From Spirochaetales bacterium (lineage in GTDB: Bacteria; Spirochaetota; Spirochaetia; DSM-27196; PWMO01): a DNA stretch of 7,073 nucleotides. Under the pieces are notes generated by a model. That model did not search any database and was not told the DNA's origin. It saw only the letters and a program-made list of their open reading frames with translations. The stretch's first letter is position 1. Each line of letters opens with the position of its first letter. Made by a program: the position numbers and the translations under genes. Below are positions 1-5,606 of this stretch, piece after piece. The DNA lies in the NCBI GenBank assembly GCA_007123465.1, contig SKLB01000348.1:1-7073 (forward strand). Direction: 5' to 3'.

Positions 1-29
1 CCCACCCAATCTGCGCAACAGGAGTAGAC

Positions 30-1385
30 ATGGAACCGATCAAGTTCAATCTCGCCGAAGAACGAATCCCGACTCACTGGTACAACATACAGGGCGATCT
101 GGCGCAGCCTCTGGCTCCCGTGCTGCACCCTGCTACGCACCAGCCGGTAGGCCCCGACGATCTTGCCCCGCTGTTTCCAATGGCGCTGATTATGCAGGAA
201 GTCAGCACCGAGCAACAGATCGAGATTCCCGAAGAAGTACGCGATATTCTGCGCCAGTGGCGCCCTACGCCGATGTACCGTGCGCGCCGACTGGAAAAAG
301 TCCTCGATACTCCCGCGCGCATCTACTACAAGTACGAGGGCGTCAGCCCGGTTGGCAGCCACAAACCCAATACCGCGGTGGCGCAGGCGTATTACAACAA
401 GCAGGAGGGCGTAACGCAGCTTTCCACCGAGACCGGAGCCGGTCAGTGGGGCAGCGCGCTGGCGATGGCGTGCGCGTTTTTCGGCATGCAGTGCAAAGTC
501 TTCATGGTGCGCGTCAGCTACGATCAGAAGCCCTACCGGCGCGGCCTGATCGAGAACTACGGCGCAACGGTAACCCCCAGCCCCAGCCAGGAAACCGCTG
601 CCGGACGCGCCATCCTGGCCGAACACCCTGACTCTACCGGCTCGCTCGGGATCGCCATCTCGGAGGCGGTGGAAGCCGCTGTGTCACATCCAGGTACCAA
701 GTACGCTCTGGGAAGCGTGTTGAACCACGTGCTGCTGCACCAGACGGTGATAGGACTCGAGTCGCTCGAGCAGATGGAGATGGCCGGTGACTATCCGGAC
801 ATTCTGGTGGGATGTACCGGAGGCGGTTCCAACTTCGCCGGGATTGCGTTCCCGTTTATCGGCAAGAAGTTGCGCGGTGAAAAGGATATCCGCGTTGTTG
901 CGATAGAACCTTCGGCCTGCCCCAGCCTGACCAAGGGCAGATTCGCCTACGATTTTGGCGATACCGCCCATCTCACCCCGCTGGTCAAGATGCACACACT
1001 CGGCAGCACCTTTATTCCGCCCGGTTTCCACGCCGGCGGCCTGCGCTACCACGGCATGGCGCCACTGGTGAGCCATCTGCTCGACCAGAAATTGATCGAG
1101 GCCACCTCGGTCGACCAGACGGAGACCTTCGCCGCCGGTGTGCAGTTTGCGCGCGCTGAAGGTATCCTGCCGGCCCCGGAGGCCAATCACGCGGTGGCCG
1201 GGGCTATCCGCGAAGCGGTGCGCTGCAAAGAAGAGGGTAGCAGCAAGTCGATCCTGTTCAATCTCTGCGGTCACGGCCACTTTGACCTGCAGGCTTACAT
1301 GGACTACCACGCCGACAAACTGATTGCCTATCATTACCCCGAAGAAGAGATCGCGATGGCGCTGTCGGGGTTACCGGCGCTGTAA
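30..1385 (+). CDS. trpB2: TrpB2-type tryptophan synthase beta chain (PLP enzyme)
   Basis: The 451-residue product is a fold-type II PLP enzyme of the TrpB2 (tryptophan synthase beta-like) family, which condenses indole with serine, or in some members O-phosphoserine, to give tryptophan in the cytoplasm. Visible signatures are the Schiff-base lysine K112 in GSHKPNTA (109-116), the catalytic-glutamate segment ETGAGQWG (E134), the glycine-rich phosphate loop GCTGGGSNFAG (261-271) and the C-terminal CGHGHFD (413-419). The N-terminal extension of about 80 residues and the GSHKPN/GHGHFD variants separate TrpB2 from classical TrpB, which is nearer 400 residues. The ATG at 30 has a good Shine-Dalgarno AGGAG at 20-24 with 5-base spacing. 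No trpA or other trp gene follows; what lies upstream is outside the window. TrpB2 proteins often act without TrpA, for example in indole salvage, so the exact role here is inferred. C413 stands where a serine usually contacts the PLP ring nitrogen. Confidence 0.95.
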   Translation: MEPIKFNLAEERIPTHWYNIQGDLAQPLAPVLHPATHQPVGPDDLAPLFPMALIMQEVSTEQQIEIPEEVRDILRQWRPTPMYRARRLEKVLDTPARIYYKYEGVSPVGSHKPNTAVAQAYYNKQEGVTQLSTETGAGQWGSALAMACAFFGMQCKVFMVRVSYDQKPYRRGLIENYGATVTPSPSQETAAGRAILAEHPDSTGSLGIAISEAVEAAVSHPGTKYALGSVLNHVLLHQTVIGLESLEQMEMAGDYPDILVGCTGGGSNFAGIAFPFIGKKLRGEKDIRVVAIEPSACPSLTKGRFAYDFGDTAHLTPLVKMHTLGSTFIPPGFHAGGLRYHGMAPLVSHLLDQKLIEATSVDQTETFAAGVQFARAEGILPAPEANHAVAGAIREAVRCKEEGSSKSILFNLCGHGHFDLQAYMDYHADKLIAYHYPEEEIAMALSGLPAL

Positions 1386-1398
1386 CGCGGCCGTGCTG

Positions 1399-1424
1399 AC
1401 GCCGCCGGGGTCACTCGGCGGCGT
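1399..1424. terminator. Stem-loop between convergent genes, possible bidirectional terminator
   Basis: A perfect 9-bp inverted repeat, ACGCCGCCG (1399-1407) and CGGCGGCGT (1416-1424), encloses an 8-base loop. It lies just after the trpB2 stop (1383-1385) and covers the last codons of the small minus-strand gene, whose TGA stop (1411-1413) sits in the loop. Position and GC-rich stem suit transcription termination for both convergent units. Neither side has a run of T, so a canonical intrinsic terminator is not shown; it could instead protect 3' ends. Confidence 0.5.
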
Positions 1425-1656
1425 AGTGCTGCAGCTCGGCGGGGTAGACCTGCTCGAGCCAGTAGTGGCTGATCTCCTCGTTGCGTGTCTGCTCGCTGGA
1501 TATTTTCCAGACGCGGTAGGCGATCATTCTGGCGGTTGGCAGCGGCAGAGCCAGCTCGGATCCGTTGATATCTACCAGCACTCCGTGACGCAGCGGACGT
1601 GATACATCGCGCGTGTCGCCCTCGGGGTAGTGGATCGTGTGGACGCGTTCGATCAT
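1411..1656 (-). CDS. Small uncharacterised protein, last gene of the minus-strand cluster
   Basis: This gene would encode an 81-residue soluble protein that I cannot assign to a named family. It is rich in charged and aromatic residues, with a central hydrophobic stretch around HGVLVDINGSELALPLPTA (24-42). It has no signal peptide, membrane segment, cysteine or obvious catalytic motif. The pattern of alternating hydrophobic residues followed by a proline-rich turn looks like a folded small domain, not random translation. It starts 18 bases after the stop of the radical SAM gene and in the same reading frame, separated only by that TGA and six sense codons. No Shine-Dalgarno is visible before the ATG, so translation would rely on coupling to the upstream gene or on readthrough. 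Its stop codon lies within a stem-loop. Main evidence for reality is the snug fit between its neighbours and the protein-like composition. Confidence 0.65.
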   Translation of the reverse strand: MIERVHTIHYPEGDTRDVSRPLRHGVLVDINGSELALPLPTARMIAYRVWKISSEQTRNEEISHYWLEQVYPAELQHYAAE

Positions 1657-1674
1657 GCGCCAAACGTAGCGCAG

Positions 1675-3030
1675 TCAACGCGATGCGTCCAGAAACGCCA
1701 CTACCTTCTGCGGTTGCCGGGTAGCCAGATTGTAGCCGATTTCGCCGGCGCGTCGTTGCAGCATATCGAAGGCACCATAGTAGCCGCCGTGCTGCAGCGC
1801 CACCGCATCGATAGCGGCCTCGAGACGGCACGAGTTCCACAGCGCATCGATCACTTCCCCGATCCTGCGCAGGCGCGAAAAATCAGACAGCGTCAGCCAG
1901 CGGTTCTGCAGCACCTGATAAGGCGGCTCGCGCATGGCAAGCTGGCCGTTGGTTTCGGACTGCGCGCGGATCGCGGTGCCGGGCAGGCTCTTCAGAAAGC
2001 CGAGGTCAAAGCGCGTCGGTTTGAGCGCCATTATGTCGTCGATCGATCGCGCCAGCTGACCAATATCTTCCCGCGGCAGCCCTGCAATCAGATCGAGGTG
2101 CACCGCCACCGTTCCAGACTCGATCAGCCGCTGCACCCGCGGACGAACCCGCTGCCAGTTCTGTGCCCGGCCGACCGACCGCAGCGTAGCGCGGTGCACC
2201 GACTGCACACCGATCTCAAACTGGAACCGCCCCACTGGAGCTCCGGCCAGCAGTTCCAGGTCCTCATCGGAGAGAAACGCCGGATGAACCTCAAAGTGAA
2301 AGGTGGCGTTGGTCTCGGCGCCGATCAAATAGCGCCAGATTTCCCGTGCGCGCGCGGGCCGCGCGTTGAACGTTCGGTCAACCAGCTTGACAATCGGCGG
2401 CGGCGCCCAGCGATGCTCCTGAGAGATGATTTGCTGCAGTTCATCGCAGGTCTGCTGCACGCTGCGGAAATCTACGGCCTGATCGTCACGGCCGGATACG
2501 CAGTACGAGCAGCTGCACGGGCAGCCGCGGCTGGACTCGTAGTAGACGTAGCGGTGCGAAAGCCCGGCAAAGTCCTCTTCGAGGTAGGGGAAGGGAATCG
2601 CTGCAAAACTGCAGTTGGAAACCGAGACAACACGCTTTTCGCACTCGAAGCCGCTTGCGGCCAATTGCCGCAGCGCCTGTTCAGCGTGTCCGCTAACGAT
2701 AACATCGATCTCGGGATGGGCGTCGATCCACTCGGCTGCACTATACGAGACCTCCGGACCACCGAGGATCAGGCGGCAAGCGGGAAGCAGCGCCCGGATG
2801 TCGGGCAGCAGCAGCCGTATCAGCAGCGCGTTCCAGACGTAGACCGACAGCAACAGCACCTGCGGCTGTGCCAGCGCCAGTCGCTCCAGCACATCCTGGC
2901 GCCGCGCGCTGATGTCAAACTCCATGATCTGCGCCGTGTGCCCGGCCGCGCGGATCTCGTTGCGCAGGTAGCGCAGCGCGAGGTTGGTGTGACTGAAGCG
3001 CCCGTTTATGCCGAGCAACACTGCGTTCAT
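1675..3030 (-). CDS. B12-binding-domain radical SAM protein (DUF4080-like group)
   Basis: The 451-residue product has an N-terminal cobalamin-binding-like Rossmann domain (about 1-130, with LLGINGRFSHTN at the start and LILGGPEVSY at 87-96). A radical SAM barrel follows, with the 4Fe-4S motif CxxxCxxC formed by C170, C174 and C177 in RGCPCSCSYC. Further conserved blocks are VKLVDRTFN (214-222), FHFEVHP (244-250), FEIGVQS (271-277), HLDLIAGLP (311-319) and LGFLKSLPGT (343-352), typical of the B12-binding radical SAM group carrying a C-terminal DUF4080 region. Such enzymes generate a 5'-deoxyadenosyl radical; many B12-binding members are methyltransferases, but the substrate of this group is not known to me. 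From memory, family members are often near 550-600 residues, so the C-terminus looks short. The start lies 3 bases after the stop of the histidine kinase gene, without a clear Shine-Dalgarno, implying coupled translation. Function beyond the superfamily is unassigned. Confidence 0.9.
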   Translation of the reverse strand: MNAVLLGINGRFSHTNLALRYLRNEIRAAGHTAQIMEFDISARRQDVLERLALAQPQVLLLSVYVWNALLIRLLLPDIRALLPACRLILGGPEVSYSAAEWIDAHPEIDVIVSGHAEQALRQLAASGFECEKRVVSVSNCSFAAIPFPYLEEDFAGLSHRYVYYESSRGCPCSCSYCVSGRDDQAVDFRSVQQTCDELQQIISQEHRWAPPPIVKLVDRTFNARPARAREIWRYLIGAETNATFHFEVHPAFLSDEDLELLAGAPVGRFQFEIGVQSVHRATLRSVGRAQNWQRVRPRVQRLIESGTVAVHLDLIAGLPREDIGQLARSIDDIMALKPTRFDLGFLKSLPGTAIRAQSETNGQLAMREPPYQVLQNRWLTLSDFSRLRRIGEVIDALWNSCRLEAAIDAVALQHGGYYGAFDMLQRRAGEIGYNLATRQPQKVVAFLDASR

Positions 3031-3033
3031 TGT

Positions 3034-4662
3034 TCAACCATCGCGCCGCGGGAAGCGCAGCGTTACCTGCGTTCCCTCCTGGCCGTGCAGCTCAATCTTG
3101 CCGTGCAGCTGCGCGGCAAACGTCTGCACAAACGCCATTCCCAGCCTGGGCGATCCTCCCGTTGCGTTGAGCACAGTTCCAACGCTGTCCTGCGGCAATC
3201 CGCGACCGTTATCGCACACGCGCAAGGTGTAGCCGCGGCCTGACTCACTGAACTCAACCCGAATGGTGTTAGCGCTGCCCGCCGTGCCATCGGCGAAGGC
3301 GTGCCTGCAGCAATTGGCCACCAGCTCGGCAGCAATCAATCCGCACGGCAGTGCCAGATCGGCAGAGAGCCTCACATGATCAATGTGCAGCTCTACCTGC
3401 ACCGCGATACCCGGCGGCAGGTATGACGCGCGCACGTGAGTCACCAGATCGCCCAGGTAGGGCCGCATCTCAATTCGCGCAAGGTCGTTGAAGCTGAGCA
3501 GTTTTTCGTGCACGTCCACCATCGATTGAATCCGCCGCTCGATGTCCGCGACAATCGCGCCCGTGCCGGCGTCACGGCTGTCTGAGAGCTTCAAGCGCAG
3601 CAGGCTCAGCACCACCTGCAGGTTGTTCTTGACCCGGTGGTGCACTTCGCTGAGCAAGGTGGTCTTTTCGCTCAGCAACCGCTCCAGCTGCAGCTGTGAC
3701 TGCTTGAGCGCGGTGATATCCATGACCAGTCCAAAGATGTGGTTTGCCTTGGGATCATAATCCGTGTCGGCCAGCACCCAGCGCATAACGCCATCCGGGC
3801 GCACAATCCGATATTGAAGCGAGAGCGACCGCTCTCCGGCAACCGCGCACGAGTTTTCCTGCTCAACGCGGTCACGGTCCTGCGGATGGACGTAGTGCAG
3901 AAACGTTTCAATCGACGGCGGAACCTGCGTCTCGGCAAGCCCAAAAATCCGGTAGTGTCCGGCTGACCACTCTGCACGCCCGCTGTGAAGGTCGCGCTCC
4001 CAGTAGCCGATACCGGCTATCTGCTCGGCGTGCCGCAGCCGCATGGCCGCGCGCGCTTCGCGGGCCAGCGCGCGCTTGTGCTCGGCAAAGACAAAAAAGA
4101 GCAGCAGCAGGATGTTAGCGCTAAGCGTTCCCAGCGAAAACCACGCAGCGCCGTTGACTCCTGCAAAATTCACCACGATAACTATCAGCCCCACCGCGTA
4201 GCCGGCGAGAAACAGCAGCCAGGTTTGCTGCAGCCGACGCAGCGCCCGGCGATACAACCTCAGCGCACCAGCCAGCACAACCAGGATCACCGCCGCCTGC
4301 ATGCCGATTACCACGCCGTGGACCGGCTGCATGCCCGCTACGGCGATAGGCGCCCCCATCAACAGCACTACGGCCGCAGCCACGTATGGGATGATCCTCA
4401 GCACCGCCGCCCTGACGTAGGCCAATCCGGCCAGACCGATCAACGCTATCCCAACTGTTGCGCACATACCGGCAATAGCAGCCATCAGCGCCGGGTGCAG
4501 AGCAAGGCCGAGACGCGCCAACGCCGAGATCAGGTAAAATATCCAGCCGAGCGCCAGCACACCTCGCTGCGCGCTGCGATAGCGGGCGTAGAAATCAACA
4601 AAGACCGCGGACGCGATCAGCCGGATAACCAGCAGAACCTCGGCGTGTTCAGTGAGTATCAT
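3034..4662 (-). CDS. Membrane sensor histidine kinase with PAS and HisKA_2 domains
   Basis: The 542-residue product is a membrane-anchored sensor kinase. Residues 1 to about 195 are very hydrophobic and resolve into about six or seven membrane segments (near 7-27, 36-56, 60-82, 88-109, 117-135, 147-168 and 176-194). A PAS domain of the PAS_3 type follows (about 211-320, with GIGYWERDL and YRIVRPDG). The dimerisation/phosphoacceptor region is of the HisKA_2 type, EVHHRVKNNLQ (339-349); H342, just before RVKNN, is the likely phosphorylated residue. The ATPase domain shows the N-box ELVANCCRHAF (N450), the G1 box DNGRGLP (484-490) and a G2-like LGM (507-509). It would autophosphorylate and pass phosphate to a response regulator, but none is encoded nearby. 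The ATG lies 2 bases after the hydrolase stop, with only a weak ribosome-binding site, so coupled translation is likely. The sensed signal is unknown; the membrane part matches no sensor family I can name with confidence. Confidence 0.93.
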   Translation of the reverse strand: MILTEHAEVLLVIRLIASAVFVDFYARYRSAQRGVLALGWIFYLISALARLGLALHPALMAAIAGMCATVGIALIGLAGLAYVRAAVLRIIPYVAAAVVLLMGAPIAVAGMQPVHGVVIGMQAAVILVVLAGALRLYRRALRRLQQTWLLFLAGYAVGLIVIVVNFAGVNGAAWFSLGTLSANILLLLFFVFAEHKRALAREARAAMRLRHAEQIAGIGYWERDLHSGRAEWSAGHYRIFGLAETQVPPSIETFLHYVHPQDRDRVEQENSCAVAGERSLSLQYRIVRPDGVMRWVLADTDYDPKANHIFGLVMDITALKQSQLQLERLLSEKTTLLSEVHHRVKNNLQVVLSLLRLKLSDSRDAGTGAIVADIERRIQSMVDVHEKLLSFNDLARIEMRPYLGDLVTHVRASYLPPGIAVQVELHIDHVRLSADLALPCGLIAAELVANCCRHAFADGTAGSANTIRVEFSESGRGYTLRVCDNGRGLPQDSVGTVLNATGGSPRLGMAFVQTFAAQLHGKIELHGQEGTQVTLRFPRRDG

Positions 4663-4664
4663 CT

Positions 4665-5504
4665 TCAGTAATCAAGTTGCAGACCGCATCCGACTTCGCG
4701 CAGCGGCGCGACCGCGGCCAGCGCTACTTTGCTCTGCAGATCAGTGCAGTGACAGGCGTGAAGTGCGCTCAGATTGAGCGATTTGATGAACGCCAGTGTG
4801 CCTTCCAGTTGCGCCGGCCGCGGATTCTGCAGGTGAAAACCTCCAATGATGTCGATAACGCGGTCAACCCCGGTTACGCGCCGCGCAGCCTGCACAATAT
4901 TGCAGATACCCGAATGCGAACAGCCGCTGATCACAATAATGCCGTCATCGGCAAGATACACCAACGCACTGTCATCGGGCAGCTCATCCGGCAGCCAGCC
5001 TCCGCTCCCGTCGCTGCGCAGCCCGATTGCCGGCGCGCGCTCGAAGCTGGTACGCCGCTCGATGTGTCCCAGAAAGACCAGCCGCTGGTCAACCCAGACC
5101 GGCTCAGCGCCGGTGTGCAGCTCGAAGGTGCTGTCAAGCAGTGCCGCGGAGATCGCGATACCGTTGGAGCTGCCGTCGGCCAGCTTTCTGGCTTCGATCG
5201 CCGCCGGATGCGATATCAGCTGCGGCCGTACACGCACGCCGTGCTCGGTGTGGTGTTGCGCCAGCAGCCTGGCAAGCGGCTCGAGGCCGCCGGTGTGATC
5301 GATGTGTCCATGCGAAAGCACCACCGCGTCGAGCCGGCACAGATCGATCCGCATGCCAACCGCGTTGCGTAGCGCGGCATCGGAGTAGCCGCAATCAAAG
5401 AGTACCCGGGTCTCGCCGCTATCGATGTGAAATGCCACCGCGGGCTCAGCGCTGAAGTAGCGGTCAATCAGAGTGTTATTGTCAACCAGAACCGAAAGCC
5501 TCAT
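4665..5504 (-). CDS. Metallo-beta-lactamase-fold hydrolase, COG1237 type
   Basis: The 279-residue product is a cytoplasmic metallo-beta-lactamase-fold protein. The metal-binding HxHxDH motif is complete in SHGHIDHTGG (H65, H67, D69, H70). Other family-like blocks are ISHPAA (H99), GCSHSGICN (194-202, H197), GGFHL (221-225, H224) and ALHACHCTD (247-255). The GCSHSGI...GGFHL pair is characteristic of COG1237, whose members have been linked to methanopterin-type pterin chemistry in archaea but mostly have no proven substrate. I chose the ATG at 5504 because the family normally opens with a segment like MRLSVLVDNNTLIDRYF and because AGAGG (minus strand, 5513-5517) lies 8 bases upstream. The frame stays open to 5828, but longer forms would overlap the divergent channel gene and read as arginine- and serine-rich low-quality protein. 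It is the first gene of a four-gene cluster; the kinase begins 2 bases after its stop. Substrate unknown. Confidence 0.9.
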   Translation of the reverse strand: MRLSVLVDNNTLIDRYFSAEPAVAFHIDSGETRVLFDCGYSDAALRNAVGMRIDLCRLDAVVLSHGHIDHTGGLEPLARLLAQHHTEHGVRVRPQLISHPAAIEARKLADGSSNGIAISAALLDSTFELHTGAEPVWVDQRLVFLGHIERRTSFERAPAIGLRSDGSGGWLPDELPDDSALVYLADDGIIVISGCSHSGICNIVQAARRVTGVDRVIDIIGGFHLQNPRPAQLEGTLAFIKSLNLSALHACHCTDLQSKVALAAVAPLREVGCGLQLDY

Positions 5505-5512
5505 CTGCCGTG

Positions 5513-5517
5513 CCTCT
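5513..5517 (-). promoter_or_regulatory. Ribosome-binding site of the MBL-fold hydrolase gene
   Basis: On the minus strand AGAGG lies 8 bases before the ATG at 5504. It supports this start over longer in-frame alternatives at 5540 and 5567. A second, similar GAGG-spacer-ATG unit occurs 63 bases upstream. Confidence 0.65.
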
Positions 5518-5535
5518 GTAACGTTTATTGATGCT

Positions 5536-5544
5536 AACATAGCA
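5536..5544 (-). promoter_or_regulatory. Candidate extended -10 promoter for the minus-strand cluster
   Basis: The minus strand reads TGC TATGTT, an extended -10 (TGn) followed by a hexamer matching TATAAT at 4 of 6 positions. Transcription would start about 25 bases before the hydrolase ATG. No convincing -35 lies 17 bases upstream. This is the only sizeable gap ahead of the four-gene cluster, so a promoter is expected somewhere here; this exact placement is tentative. Confidence 0.3.
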
Positions 5545-5577
5545 CGCTTTGCGCCGTACACCCGCATCTGGCATGCC

Positions 5578-5606
5578 TCGACCAAATAATGATCGGCGGG
5601 TATGAT
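5578..5606 (+). promoter_or_regulatory. Candidate sigma-70 promoter for the channel gene
   Basis: TCGACC (5578-5583, 4 of 6 to TTGACA) and TATGAT (5601-5606, 5 of 6 to TATAAT) are separated by 17 bases, the ideal spacing. Transcription would begin near 5612-5614. That lies beyond the ATGs at 5602 and 5605 and just before the ATG at 5617, so if this promoter is real the channel mRNA is almost leaderless and translation begins at 5617. Confidence 0.45.

Larger units (their letters stand above)
5499..5580 (-). repeat. Imperfect direct repeat of a ribosome-binding/start unit
   Basis: Bases 5502-5516 and 5565-5579 match at 13 of 15 positions. Read on the minus strand, both copies are GAGGCA followed by a short spacer, CAG and ATG: GAGGCACGGCAGATG and GAGGCATGCCAGATG. 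They are exactly 63 bases (21 codons) apart and in one open frame, so the upstream copy would read EACQMR and the downstream copy EARQMR. The downstream ATG is the preferred hydrolase start. The upstream copy may be a local duplication or a second start. Confidence 0.55.

Noticed and set aside
684..1334. A 216-codon minus-strand open frame opposite trpB2
   Set aside because: It lies wholly inside a strongly recognised PLP enzyme gene, has no ribosome-binding support and shows no domain.
1630..3243. A 537-codon open frame on the plus strand opposite the radical SAM and kinase genes
   Set aside because: Its translation is rich in arginine, glutamine and histidine with no recognisable domain, as expected opposite GC-rich genes. 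The minus-strand products across the same bases show clear catalytic motifs.
4677..5372. A 231-codon plus-strand open frame opposite the hydrolase gene
   Set aside because: It lies entirely within the hydrolase gene, whose metal-binding motifs prove the minus strand is coding. The plus-strand translation has no family features.
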